60,215 nt of DNA from Bacteroidaceae bacterium (GCA_024693505.1 JAILKU010000101.1:1-60215), one strand, 5' to 3'. Positions 50,121 to 58,590 are shown, counted from the first letter of the stretch. The notes: generated by a model from the sequence alone, not told the origin. Made by a program: numbers and translations.

Positions 50121-50128
50121 AATCTCTT

Positions 50129-51148
50129 TCAGAATGCTACAGGTGTGCCGTCGCCCACTTTCTGATAGCCTTCTATGATAACGGTCTCGCCTTTCGCAAG
50201 CCCACTGGCGATGGCAATGCGGTTGCCGTTTGTATTGCCCACAGTAACCGTCTGCCGACGAGCCTTCCCGTCTTTAACTACCCAGACGAAAAGCTTTTTG
50301 TCTGTGGATTGCTGAACAGCCTTGACGGGCAGGGTGAGCGGCGCCTCGCTGGCGTCGCCCTTCTGGAGCATCACCTTAGCCACCATACCAGGCAACAGTT
50401 TTTGCTGAGGATTGTCCAAAAGGATGCGAATGTCATAGGTGTGGGTAACAGCATCGGCACTCACTCCCTTCTCTATTGTTCCGCCAGTAAACGACTCGCC
50501 AGGCAAGGCCTCTACGGTTATCGTGCTGGGCGTCTGGGCTGCGATAGAGGCTATCTCGCGTTCAGGGATGCTGACGCGCACCTTTACCTTGCCGATAGAC
50601 AGAATCGTCAAGACGGGCTCAGTGGGCAGAACCGTTTCTCCCACGGTCATAATCTTACTGCCCACGACACCACTGCAGGGCGCATATATGGTGCAGTCCT
50701 CCAACGACTTCTTGCACATATCATAGCTGGCCTGAGCCTGCTGGACTTTGCTTTCCACCTCTACCCACTTCATATCGGGCAGGGAATTCTTCTCGTGGAG
50801 CTGCTTCATTCGTGCCTGTGCATCAAGGGCCTGGTCGAGGGCAGACTTAGCTGCCTCAAGGGCGTGACGAGCCTGTGCATCGTCTATACTGGCCAAGAGC
50901 TGGCCTTTTCTCACTTGCTGCCCCTCACTGACCTTCATGGTCTTCAGCATAGCCATGCCTGTAAAGCTGACCATTGTGCTCTGCTCCTCCTCCACAACGC
51001 CTACGTAGGGTGTACAATTGAATTCGGCAGATGGAGCAACCTGCTCAATAGCGACCTGCATAGTCTCCTCCTCAGTTTGTTGATACTTTCTTCCGCAAGA
51101 AGTTAAGAACAGAATAGGAAGCATTGAAAAAAATACTTTTCTTATCAT
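50129..51148 (-). CDS. RND efflux periplasmic adaptor lipoprotein (HlyD/AcrA type)
   Basis: The ATG at 51148 gives 339 residues with the lipobox LFLTSCGRK (C18). Starts further upstream (51169, 51283) lie too close to, or before, the -7 box at 51188-51195. The lipoyl-like half motifs flank a helical hairpin (MKVSEGQQVRKGQLLASIDDAQAR and IYAPCSGVVGSKIMTVGETV), followed by beta-barrel and membrane-proximal domains. It links the RND pump to TolC. It is the first gene of the operon, divergent from the AraC-type gene. Confidence 0.9.
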   Translation of the reverse strand: MIRKVFFSMLPILFLTSCGRKYQQTEEETMQVAIEQVAPSAEFNCTPYVGVVEEEQSTMVSFTGMAMLKTMKVSEGQQVRKGQLLASIDDAQARHALEAAKSALDQALDAQARMKQLHEKNSLPDMKWVEVESKVQQAQASYDMCKKSLEDCTIYAPCSGVVGSKIMTVGETVLPTEPVLTILSIGKVKVRVSIPEREIASIAAQTPSTITVEALPGESFTGGTIEKGVSADAVTHTYDIRILLDNPQQKLLPGMVAKVMLQKGDASEAPLTLPVKAVQQSTDKKLFVWVVKDGKARRQTVTVGNTNGNRIAIASGLAKGETVIIEGYQKVGDGTPVAF

Positions 51149-51187
51149 AAAAATGGTTCTTTTGTTCATTTCAATAAAATGCGGGCA

Positions 51188-51301
51188 CAAAGGTACGACA
51201 CTTTTCACAGATGCAAAAGGTGTAATACACTCTATAATTGTTCTTTTGGTCGGCAGAAAAGGAAAAAGTATTGCCGTTTTCAACTAAAAGAACTATTTTT
51301 G
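51188..51301. promoter_or_regulatory. Divergent promoters of efflux operon (-) and AraC-type gene (+)
   Basis: On the minus strand TACCTTTG (51188-51195) and TTTG (51214-51217) are 18 nt apart. On the plus strand a weak -33 (ATTG, 51270-51273) and TATTTTTG (51294-51301) are 20 nt apart. The boxes exclude starts at 51283 (adaptor) and 51238 (regulator). Confidence 0.65.
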
Positions 51302-51321
51302 TGGTCAAAAACAGAAGAAAG

Positions 51322-52248
51322 ATGAAGAAAGAGGACGAACTGAGAAGCCTTTCCCTGGCAAAACTGCTCGAGATGGAAATGCTGCCTGAATCACAGGGAA
51401 AGAGCGTCATCTACGGTCAGAATTGTATCGTTGTGCATAACATGAAAACGGAGAACAGCAACCAGAAGTTTCCTGTTTTCATGCATCCTACGCGCGTAAA
51501 CATTATTTTATTAGTCCTATGCCTGAAAGGCTCGGCCGAATTGCAGAGCGACCTGCAGCATTGCCATATAGAAGAAAACACCCTCTTCATCTGCAAGCCT
51601 GGCACGATTCTGCAGCTACTCGGCGAGCAGAGAATGGAAATCTCGGCCATCGTAATGGATATGTCCATGCAAGAGGAGCTGATTATCTCATTCCAGAAAC
51701 TGCTGCCCCATTACTCCCGTCTCGAGAAACTTACCGTTTTTCCACTTAGCAACAGCGAGTGCCAACGTTTCAATACGCTGATAGGTTTTCTCTTCGACTC
51801 TATCTCGTCCAGTCCCAACCAACTTTTCTATCACGAATGCGTACGTTCGCAACTCGTCTCGCTTGCATACGAATTTCTCTCCATCTTCTCTCGAAATCTC
51901 TTGCCGGATGGCGAGAAGACTACTCATTCCACTCGCCATCAAGACTATTTTCGCCAGTTCATCAATCTCCTGGGGCAGCATTTCCGCGAACAGCGCCGCA
52001 TAAGTTTCTATGCCAATCAGCTGAACATTACGCCTAAGTACCTGGGTACAATCGTCATGCAAGCAACTGGTCGTCCGGCTTCTGCCTGGGTTAACGAGTA
52101 TGTGATGGCTGAAGCTCGCACCCTGCTGCGAAATACAAGCCTGAGCATTCAGGAGATAGCTTACGCCCTAAATTTTCCCAACCAAAGTTTCTTCGGCAAA
52201 TACTTCAAGGCTCACGCAGGTGTCTCGCCCAGTGCTTTTCGTCGGTAG
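51322..52248 (+). CDS. AraC-family transcription regulator
   Basis: From the ATG at 51322 the protein has 308 residues; an earlier ATG at 51238 lies upstream of the promoter box. The N-terminal half is a cupin-like sensor (ENTLFICKPGTILQLL). The C-terminal half has two helix-turn-helix motifs (ISFYANQLNITPKYLGTIVMQ and LSIQEIAYALNFPNQSFFGKYFK, each shortened here in meaning to the recognition helices). It is divergent from the efflux operon, which it probably controls; the inducer is unknown. Confidence 0.88.
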   Translation: MKKEDELRSLSLAKLLEMEMLPESQGKSVIYGQNCIVVHNMKTENSNQKFPVFMHPTRVNIILLVLCLKGSAELQSDLQHCHIEENTLFICKPGTILQLLGEQRMEISAIVMDMSMQEELIISFQKLLPHYSRLEKLTVFPLSNSECQRFNTLIGFLFDSISSSPNQLFYHECVRSQLVSLAYEFLSIFSRNLLPDGEKTTHSTRHQDYFRQFINLLGQHFREQRRISFYANQLNITPKYLGTIVMQATGRPASAWVNEYVMAEARTLLRNTSLSIQEIAYALNFPNQSFFGKYFKAHAGVSPSAFRR

Positions 52249-52255
52249 AAGAGGA

Positions 52256-52525
52256 CTAAAGGGCACGAACACATTGGATGACGGACAGGACAAACCAACT
52301 CATCAGCAAAACAGCCGTCATGGCCGATATGCCTCCCAGCAGTACCAGGGCCGAAAAGGCCAGTTGGGCATGAACGAGGTGTAGCATTTGACGAACGTTT
52401 ATATTGCGTTCCAAAATACGTCCAAATAATTGGGCTATATCCTCCAATCCCTTTTGAACTCTCTGACTCAGTACACTCAGTGGACTCATTCTGAACTCTG
52501 CACAAACTTCTGCTTTCATTTTCAT
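52256..52525 (-). CDS. Small membrane protein of unknown function
   Basis: The 89-residue protein has an N-terminal soluble segment and about two hydrophobic stretches after residue 48 (AQLAFSALVLLGGISAMTAV and LLMSWFVLSVIQC). No family was recognised. A -7-like box GACCTTTG (52548-52555) lies 23 nt upstream of the ATG. It is convergent with the AraC-type gene, 7 nt away. The real gene is supported by the promoter and membrane pattern; a longer frame at 52212-52550 has no such support. Confidence 0.6.
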   Translation of the reverse strand: MKMKAEVCAEFRMSPLSVLSQRVQKGLEDIAQLFGRILERNINVRQMLHLVHAQLAFSALVLLGGISAMTAVLLMSWFVLSVIQCVRAL

Positions 52526-52547
52526 CTATTTTTAATGTTTGACGGTG

Positions 52548-52583
52548 CAAAGGTCAGAACAGGATGTGACAAGTTGCGTCACA
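52548..52583 (-). promoter_or_regulatory. Promoter with TGTGAC-GTCACA operator candidate
   Basis: The -7 box is GACCTTTG (52548-52555). TGTGAC (52565-52570) and GTCACA (52578-52583) form an inverted repeat over the spacer and -33 position. The arms resemble Crp/Fnr half-sites (TGTGA, TCACA), but the spacing between these is 9 nt instead of the classic 6. Confidence 0.4.
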
Positions 52584-52592
52584 GAAAAGAAA

Positions 52593-52620
52593 TCCTCCGT
52601 TAAATTTTGTTAACGGAGGA
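52593..52620 (-). terminator. Terminator of the GlsB-type gene
   Basis: TCCTCCGTTAA (52593-52603) and TTAACGGAGGA (52610-52620) form a perfect 11-bp stem with a 6-nt loop, about 30 nt after the stop codon at 52651. The minus-strand tail is TTTCTTTTC. Confidence 0.8.
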
Positions 52621-52650
52621 CTATTCTTCACTAAGAGGGCAGGAATTATC

Positions 52651-52890
52651 CTACCTCAGCTTGGCAAAAACCCACAGCACAATAACGGCACCTACTACTG
52701 CACAAATAAGCGAGCCGATAAGGCCATTAACCTGAAGGCCAAGGAGCGTGAAGAGCCATCCGCCCACTACGCCGCCAATCAGACCCAGGAACATGTTGAT
52801 AAGCAAGCCACTGCTTGAACCGGTTTGCAACTTGCTGGCAATAAAACCAGCAATCAAACCCAAAATGAGACTTCCAATAATTCCAGTCAT
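52651..52890 (-). CDS. GlsB/YeaQ/YmgE-family membrane protein
   Basis: The 79-residue protein belongs to the transglycosylase-associated, stress-related small membrane family. It has three hydrophobic segments with Gly-rich signatures: IIGSLILGLIAGFIASKL, INMFLGLIGGVVGGWLF and LICAVVGAVIVLWVFAKL. Function is unknown but members are often stress-induced. TATATTTG (52937-52944, minus) is a probable -7 box. Nothing else was recognised in the 207 nt up to the CE15-like gene. Confidence 0.88.
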   Translation of the reverse strand: MTGIIGSLILGLIAGFIASKLQTGSSSGLLINMFLGLIGGVVGGWLFTLLGLQVNGLIGSLICAVVGAVIVLWVFAKLR

Positions 52891-53097
52891 AGTTTTGTAA
52901 GTTTATAAATTGGTTATAGAAAAAGTTTATCGTCTGCAAATATACATAATTCTGAATTAAGTATGTACAAAAAACAATGATTTTCTTCCCTTGTTTTCAT
53001 TTTTTTATTCCATTCGATGCCAGAAAGTGAAATATGCTCCTCGTTTTTTGTCATTTTAATACTACAGGAAGTTGCAAATAGGCCTATAACGAAATCC

Positions 53098-54381
53098 TTA
53101 TTCTGCATGGAATATACCTTCGGCAAAATCCATCATCCACGTCCAGTCGTAGGAAGATATGCCGTGCTCTTGATTACGTCGTACGTATCCAAGCCGTGGA
53201 CCTATGGCACAGGTGTCGTAATCATCTGGCCACTCTACTTTTGGCAAGCCTTTCTTGCAGAACTTCTCCCATACGGGGCTGGCGGCTTGAAGAGCCAGAA
53301 ACTCACCTTTCGTGTCAAACCAACCTTGGTCAAAACCCTCTACGAGCAGGGCACGGGGTGCAACGCATGCAAGCAGGAGGTGTTGGTCGAAGGGCATCTG
53401 GTCTTCATGACCTGCATACTTTTTGTAAGCGGGACAGTACCAGTGGGTGAAGGCTTTCACTTCGGTTGATATGTTCTCGCCATAGTCTCGTTTGGCCAGT
53501 GGCACGCCACCTCCGCCCGTCTGTACGGGTACAACAACGGGGAAGCGTTCGTCGAAGGCGCCCGCAATCAGGGCTGCCTTACCCAAGCGTGAATAACCGG
53601 TAAGCAAGACTCGGCTGGCATCAAGCATCGGGTCTTTTTCAATCATGTCCATAGCTCGCATTAATCCCCATGCCCAAGCATTGAGTGAAGTGGTATTGTC
53701 ATCGCGGGAGGGGTCGCGTGGAGGCCACAGTTCAAAGCATCGAGTGTAGGCATACTTCTCCTGAGCGTCGGGTTGAGTGGGGTCGGGCGATATATCACAG
53801 TAGCAGGCAGTGACAAGGGCATATCCTCGTGCCAGCATCATGCTTGTGGGAAACCAGTTGTCCTCATTGGCGTTGGCAAACTTGCCGCGTGGCGTGCCGT
53901 TGCCAAAGAGGTTGGTAGGTGCGTCGAGGCTTGTGACGTCCAGAATCTCGTCGTCGGTCATCACACTTTGGTTGCCTTGATAATTGAGCAGTAATATGGA
54001 GGGTACCGGCCCCTTTGCCTGTGCAGGTGTGACAATAAGCCAATCAATGTGTGGTCCTGTCTTATCAGCTCTGAACCACATCCTCACCTGCCGTCGCAAA
54101 CCGAAACCGGCCAGCGTTTTGCCTTGCTCTATGGGTTCCAGAAAGATATCGTTACGGGGCGGCATCTGGCCGTACATCTCGCGTTGGAAGATGCCCAGTA
54201 TCTCTTGGCGACGAAGTTCCCAGTCATGCAGGTTCTTCACTTTGCGTCCATCCACAAAACGCAGGGGATCCTCCAAAGTATAGGGCTTAACTTTGCTCTC
54301 ATCGTAGTTCACTTCTTGCGCGGAGCTTCTCAGGTTCATGGCACATATTGTTAATGCCAGTAAAAATAGTCTTTTCTTCAT
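53098..54381 (-). CDS. CE15-like glucuronoyl esterase (alpha/beta hydrolase)
   Basis: The 427-residue protein has a signal peptide (about 1-21, ending SSA). The alpha/beta hydrolase nucleophile is in LLTGYSRLGKAAL (S264), matching the GxSRxG signature of CE15 esterases, which cut ester links between lignin and glucuronic acid of xylan. Further family-like positions are HWYCPAYKKYAGHEDQMPFD, APRALLVEG and the likely catalytic His in QEHGISSYDW (H406). Other acetyl-xylan-type esterases cannot be fully excluded. The start overlaps the NUDIX stop by 4 nt (ATGA). Confidence 0.83.
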   Translation of the reverse strand: MKKRLFLLALTICAMNLRSSAQEVNYDESKVKPYTLEDPLRFVDGRKVKNLHDWELRRQEILGIFQREMYGQMPPRNDIFLEPIEQGKTLAGFGLRRQVRMWFRADKTGPHIDWLIVTPAQAKGPVPSILLLNYQGNQSVMTDDEILDVTSLDAPTNLFGNGTPRGKFANANEDNWFPTSMMLARGYALVTACYCDISPDPTQPDAQEKYAYTRCFELWPPRDPSRDDNTTSLNAWAWGLMRAMDMIEKDPMLDASRVLLTGYSRLGKAALIAGAFDERFPVVVPVQTGGGGVPLAKRDYGENISTEVKAFTHWYCPAYKKYAGHEDQMPFDQHLLLACVAPRALLVEGFDQGWFDTKGEFLALQAASPVWEKFCKKGLPKVEWPDDYDTCAIGPRLGYVRRNQEHGISSYDWTWMMDFAEGIFHAE

Positions 54382-54947
54382 AGTGTATTATTTTGGTTTA
54401 GTTGGGTCATATTGTTTTTACGGCCTTGTAAATTTTGCAGGAAGGCCGTTTGTAAACGTTGCCACTCCTGTTCGAAGTTCGGGGTAAATATACCTGTGCC
54501 CAGGTTTTCCTGTATCTCCTGCTCCGACCAGAACCTCCCGCCATCCGTTTCGTCAGAAGGCTGAATCGGTGCATCCCATACGGTGCAGAAGGGATAGACC
54601 AGTTCGCGTTCGCGTTGGCTCTGGAAGATGTAGCTGGGCAGGACCTTTGGCTCGAAACCTATGATACCCAGTTCTTCGCATGCCTCCCGTTTCAAGGCTG
54701 TAATTATGTCTTCGCCGAAATCTACGTGACCGCCAACAGCTGTATCCCAGCGCCCTGGCTGAATATCCTTCCAGATGGGGCGCCGTTGCAGGTATAGTTC
54801 GCCCCGGCTGTTGAAAACGTGCAGGTGGACTACGGGATGCAGAAGCATACTGCCTCTGTGGCATTCTCCCCTCGTAGCGGAGCCTGTCTGCCTTCCCTCT
54901 TCATCCACAACGGGGAAAAGTTCTTCTGAGCGATCCTGTTTCATCAT
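54378..54947 (-). CDS. NUDIX hydrolase
   Basis: The 189-residue protein has a full Nudix box, GHVDFGEDIITALKREACEE followed by LGI, matching GX5EX7REUXEEXGU. The fold resembles isopentenyl-diphosphate isomerase-like/YfcD Nudix proteins (HPVVHLHVFNSRGELYLQRR). It probably cleaves a nucleoside diphosphate derivative in the cytoplasm; the substrate is unknown. It starts 12 nt after the DUF4424/YARHG gene and overlaps the CE15 gene, so the three are one operon. Confidence 0.92.
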   Translation of the reverse strand: MMKQDRSEELFPVVDEEGRQTGSATRGECHRGSMLLHPVVHLHVFNSRGELYLQRRPIWKDIQPGRWDTAVGGHVDFGEDIITALKREACEELGIIGFEPKVLPSYIFQSQRERELVYPFCTVWDAPIQPSDETDGGRFWSEQEIQENLGTGIFTPNFEQEWQRLQTAFLQNLQGRKNNMTQLNQNNTL

Positions 54948-54959
54948 TACATTATATTA

Positions 54960-56039
54960 TTATAACCCCAGTTTGTGTTCTCTGATTAGCCTCCATTCCC
55001 GAGGGGTGAAATCGTTGGTGGAGGGCCTGTACTTCTCGTCGGGCATATACCACCAGAACTGGCTGAAATGCTTCCTCAATGCCTTCTTCTTGAAGACGTA
55101 GCCGCGGTTGGCGTATGGCAGATTGCGTGCCAGCCATTCGGGGAAATCCTGCTCTGGCTGCCAGTTCATGTAGCTCTCACTGCGGTCGTAGAAGGTGCCG
55201 AGGGGGTACTTTTTGTTGAAGCTTGTATAGGTATCGGCCGACTGAATGCAAATATTGTCGACAGGTCGGAAGTCGCGGGAGTGCCACTCCACCGTACCGT
55301 CCCGCAAGGCCACCTCCACCAGCCGCGGACTCCATCCGTATTTTGAATGGCGCACCTTGCCTGTACCCTCTGTCACCACAAACTCGTGGTCGGTGAAGAG
55401 CGAGTCGGCAATGATAAAGTGCTTTGCCGTTCTGGGGGTTCTTATGCGCAAGGTGAAGTCGCCGATAGTGCCGCCTTGCCAACGCGCCGCAGGCTTCAGC
55501 CAGTATGGTACTTCGAAAGTGCGTCCCACACCGTATGACATTTGGTAGCGATAAGTGTGGTGTACGTGGTTGACACCCTCTCTGAATGTCGCTTCGAAGC
55601 AGTAGGCATAGGCATATTGCTCGAATTCCTCGGGGCGGTCATCCTTGGGACCCGTATAGGGAGTGTCCAGTTCTCCCGGCTCTACGACAGCATTGCGATA
55701 GGCCAGCTGCCTGCCGTTCATCACAACGGTGAAATCCTTGATATATGGATGGATGCCGGCCGGGTTCAGCGTATCAGCAGTATTGTAGGGCTTCATTGCC
55801 TCAAAGCCCATCTGCACCGTTTTGGTAGCACCGTGATTCAGGAACTCGTAATCCACCTCAATCCTAGCAAAACCGTCGTCGCAAAGGCTGATAGTCAGCA
55901 CTTCCCTAGACACCGAGATATCCGTTTCCCTAATGGGAACCAATTGACTTCCGTTAGCAAAATAAACGCCGTCATTGGCACTGACGAAGCTTGTGCCAAT
56001 CAGCATCAGTAACAGGATGAAGAACAAAAATCTTTTCAT
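54960..56039 (-). CDS. Secreted protein with C-terminal YARHG-like domain
   Basis: The 359-residue protein has a signal peptide (about 1-21, ending VSA). The N-terminal part is rich in beta-structure and looks like DUF4424 (GVYFANGSQLVPIRETDISV, VDYEFLNHGATKTVQMGFE). The C-terminal segment (about 305-352: NLPYANRGYVFKKKALRKHF, then WYMPDEKYRPS) fits the YARHG domain, a small extracellular module of unknown role. It is the first gene after queA on the minus strand, separated by a repeat array. Confidence 0.75.
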   Translation of the reverse strand: MKRFLFFILLLMLIGTSFVSANDGVYFANGSQLVPIRETDISVSREVLTISLCDDGFARIEVDYEFLNHGATKTVQMGFEAMKPYNTADTLNPAGIHPYIKDFTVVMNGRQLAYRNAVVEPGELDTPYTGPKDDRPEEFEQYAYAYCFEATFREGVNHVHHTYRYQMSYGVGRTFEVPYWLKPAARWQGGTIGDFTLRIRTPRTAKHFIIADSLFTDHEFVVTEGTGKVRHSKYGWSPRLVEVALRDGTVEWHSRDFRPVDNICIQSADTYTSFNKKYPLGTFYDRSESYMNWQPEQDFPEWLARNLPYANRGYVFKKKALRKHFSQFWWYMPDEKYRPSTNDFTPREWRLIREHKLGL

Positions 56040-56048
56040 AACCTCAAA

Positions 56049-56081
56049 TTGAACCCTTGAACCCTTGAACTCTTGAACCTT
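56049..56081. repeat. TTGAACCC-type 9-nt tandem repeat
   Basis: Four units of TTGAACCC, TTGAACCC, TTGAACTC and TTGAACC fill the gap between queA and the YARHG gene. Confidence 0.88.
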
Positions 56082-57296
56082 TCACTCCTCCTTCGGTATG
56101 AGCAGGGAGGAATCGCCGTAGCTAAGGAAACGGAAGTCATGCCCGAGGGCGTAATCATAGATGGAGCGCCAGTCACCGTGGACGAAAGCGCTTACGAGCA
56201 GTAGCAAGGTGCTTTGTGGCTGGTGGAAGTTGGTGACCATACGCTCTACGATATGGTACCGATAGCCGGGAGCGATGATGATCTGCGTAGTGGCATGCAG
56301 AACGTCCATTTCGTGTCTGTCCATATAGTCAAGCAGAGCCCGCAGGGCTTCTATGGTGCTGAGCGGATGTTCACCTTCGTAGGGTAACCACTGCGGTACA
56401 TGGAGACATTCTGCACAGGCATCGGCAGCCACCATCTCGCCCAGGTAGTACAGGCTTTCAAGGGTGCGCACACTGGTTGTGCCCACAGCGATGGCCCGTC
56501 CCTGATGAGCGATGAGCTTCTCTATGGTTTCCCTCCTTACGGCAATATGCTCTGAGTGCATATCGTGGCCGCCGATCTCCTCACTCTTTACCGGCTTGAA
56601 AGTGCCGGCGCCTACATGCAGCGTCACTTCTTCCCGGTCAATACCCTTGGCATCCAGTTCCGCCAGGACGCGCTCGGTGAAGTGGAGCCCCGCTGTTGGC
56701 GCTGCCACGCTACCCTCTATTTTGCTATATACCGTTTGGTATGTTTGCTTGTCGCTCTCTTCTGCCTCTCTGTTCAGGTAAGGCGGGATGGGCAGTTCGC
56801 CCATCGCTTCGAGCAGTTCGGCAAACGAGACACCCCCTGTCCATTGAAACCGGATGCAGTGGCTGGTGCCGTGCACACCGGTTCTTGTGGCACTGAGTTC
56901 CACTGTGCGCTCTCCCATTTGGATTGTGCGCCTCAGGCTGCCCTCTTTCCATTTCTTAAGGTTTCCCACGAGGCAATACCACTCGCACTGTTCCCGTTGC
57001 ACGAAATTCTCCTGGTATTCGGCAGGCATTGCCGGTTCGAGCAGGAAAATCTCTATGAGCGCCCCTGTCTCCTTCGTAAAATGAAGCCGTGCCTGTATGA
57101 CGCGCGTATTGTTGAATACCATCAGTGAGCCCGAGGGCAGGTAGTGGGGAAGGGCGCGGAAACGGTCTTCGCTGATATCTCCCTTGTCGTATATGAGCAA
57201 CTTGCTGCCGTCGCGCTCGGAAAGGGGGTATTTGGCTATCCTTTCGTCAGGCAGAAGGTAGTTAAAATCGTGTATCTGTATCTCTTTTGTGTTCAT
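56082..57296 (-). CDS. queA: S-adenosylmethionine:tRNA ribosyltransferase-isomerase
   Basis: The 404-residue enzyme makes epoxyqueuosine in the tRNA wobble position. Recognised parts: DFNYLLPDERIAKYPLSERD, LMVFNNTRVIQARL, GSVAAPTAGLHFTERVL, LHVGAGTFKPV and the C-terminal IIAPGYRYHIVERMVTNFH and STLLLLVSAF. The length is slightly above the E. coli enzyme, as usual in Bacteroidetes. Its -7 box is TATCTTTG at 57337-57344 (minus). Confidence 0.95.
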   Translation of the reverse strand: MNTKEIQIHDFNYLLPDERIAKYPLSERDGSKLLIYDKGDISEDRFRALPHYLPSGSLMVFNNTRVIQARLHFTKETGALIEIFLLEPAMPAEYQENFVQREQCEWYCLVGNLKKWKEGSLRRTIQMGERTVELSATRTGVHGTSHCIRFQWTGGVSFAELLEAMGELPIPPYLNREAEESDKQTYQTVYSKIEGSVAAPTAGLHFTERVLAELDAKGIDREEVTLHVGAGTFKPVKSEEIGGHDMHSEHIAVRRETIEKLIAHQGRAIAVGTTSVRTLESLYYLGEMVAADACAECLHVPQWLPYEGEHPLSTIEALRALLDYMDRHEMDVLHATTQIIIAPGYRYHIVERMVTNFHQPQSTLLLLVSAFVHGDWRSIYDYALGHDFRFLSYGDSSLLIPKEE

Positions 57297-57336
57297 CGGT
57301 GCATCTTTAACAGGGCCAAAAACATATTTTCAGGGG

Positions 57337-57374
57337 CAAAGATACAATTTTCTGAGGGATTTTTATTACCTTTG
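57337..57374. promoter_or_regulatory. Overlapping divergent promoters of queA (-) and the Smr gene (+)
   Basis: TATCTTTG on the minus strand (57337-57344) and TACCTTTG on the plus strand (57367-57374) face away from each other with only 22 nt between, so the two promoters share DNA and may compete. -33 boxes are poor on both sides. Confidence 0.6.
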
Positions 57375-57397
57375 CAGACAAAAAGAGACAAAGAACG

Positions 57398-58537
57398 ATG
57401 AAAATAGGTGATACAGTACGTTTCCTCTCCGAAGTCGGCGGGGGACGAGTGAGTGGATTCAAGGGTAAGGACATAGTGTTGGTTGAGGATGCAGACGGCT
57501 TCGAGATACCAATGCTATTGAGCGATGTGGTGTTGATCGAGGAAAATGCCGATGAGCCCGACAGGCCCAGTAAGCCCGTTTCCCCAAAGCCTGCTGTCAG
57601 TCCCTCTCTGGGAAAGGAGGGGACGACATCCAGTGCGCCAGCTGGCTTTTTTGATTCCCAGGCTGGGAATATTTCAGGAACCCGGGTAAATAATTCTATC
57701 CCCGGCCACGACCATCTGAATCTCTACCTCTCTTTTCTTCCCATTGAGGTAAAGGAAATTAGCCAGACTAATTTTGAGGCCTACCTGGTGAACGACAGTA
57801 ATTACTATGTGCAGGTGCTGCTCATGAATGCTGAAGGGGCAGGGTGGCACGCACGCTTCTGCGGCACGGTGGAGCCCAACAGCAAGCTGTTCGTCGAGGA
57901 GTTCGACCGTACGATGCTCAATGACCTGGAGCGTCTCTGCCTCCAGACCATTGCCTGGAAGCAGGATAAGGCCTTCACCCTGAAGCCTGCCACGAGCAGT
58001 GAGCTGCGCCTTGACCTGACCAAGTTCTATAAGTTGCATGTCTTCCAGCCCAACGAGTTCTTCCGCGACCCTAACTGGACGTTGCCCTTCGTCGAGGACG
58101 ACAAGCCCCTGCGCAGTGCCTTCGTCGATGCCGACCAGGTGCGCGATGCTTTGCTCTCGCCGAAGGACAAGGGAAAGGGCTCGATGCCTAAAGTGAAGGA
58201 TGCCGATCAGCCAAAGCCGGCAAAGCCTAAGAAAAAGGTGCCAGAGGGTCCCATCGAGGTGAACCTGCACATTGAGGAACTGATGGACACAACGGCTGGC
58301 CTCAGTTCTGGAGATATGCTCATGGCCCAGATGAATGAGTTTCGCCGCGTGATGGACGAGAACATCAAGAAGCCCGGACAGCAGATCGTATTTATCCACG
58401 GCAAGGGTGAAGGGGTGCTCCGCAAGAATATCCTGCAGGAGCTGAAGTACCGCTACAAGGGATGCACGGTCCAGGACGCCTCTTTCCGCGAATACGGCTT
58501 CGGAGCCACAATGGTCAAGATAGGTTCCAACTCATAG
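57398..58537 (+). CDS. DUF2027-type protein with C-terminal Smr domain
   Basis: The 379-residue protein begins with a small SH3/KOW-like segment (MKIGDTVRFLSEVGGGRVSG). A DUF2027-like domain follows (about 105-240, LNLYLSFLPIEVKEISQTNF), then a Lys/Pro-rich linker. The C-terminal Smr domain (about 285-375) contains VNLHIEEL and the family's HGKGEGVLRKNI motif. Smr domains bind or nick nucleic acids and, in MutS2, act on stalled or colliding ribosomes; the role of this short form is unknown. Confidence 0.87.
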   Translation: MKIGDTVRFLSEVGGGRVSGFKGKDIVLVEDADGFEIPMLLSDVVLIEENADEPDRPSKPVSPKPAVSPSLGKEGTTSSAPAGFFDSQAGNISGTRVNNSIPGHDHLNLYLSFLPIEVKEISQTNFEAYLVNDSNYYVQVLLMNAEGAGWHARFCGTVEPNSKLFVEEFDRTMLNDLERLCLQTIAWKQDKAFTLKPATSSELRLDLTKFYKLHVFQPNEFFRDPNWTLPFVEDDKPLRSAFVDADQVRDALLSPKDKGKGSMPKVKDADQPKPAKPKKKVPEGPIEVNLHIEELMDTTAGLSSGDMLMAQMNEFRRVMDENIKKPGQQIVFIHGKGEGVLRKNILQELKYRYKGCTVQDASFREYGFGATMVKIGSNS

Positions 58538-58590
58538 TTCCCATAACTCCCATAATTCCCATAGTTCCCATCTTTAACACCCATAACCCC
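58532..58590. repeat. CCCATAATT-type 9-10-nt tandem repeat
   Basis: Five or six units of CCCATAACT, CCCATAATT, CCCATAGTT and CCCATC lie between the Smr stop codon (which is part of the first unit) and the next ATG. Confidence 0.88.

Noticed and set aside
51238..51321. Longer N-terminus for the AraC-type regulator
   Set aside because: The earlier ATG lies upstream of the -7 box at 51294-51301; the extra residues do not look like the family.
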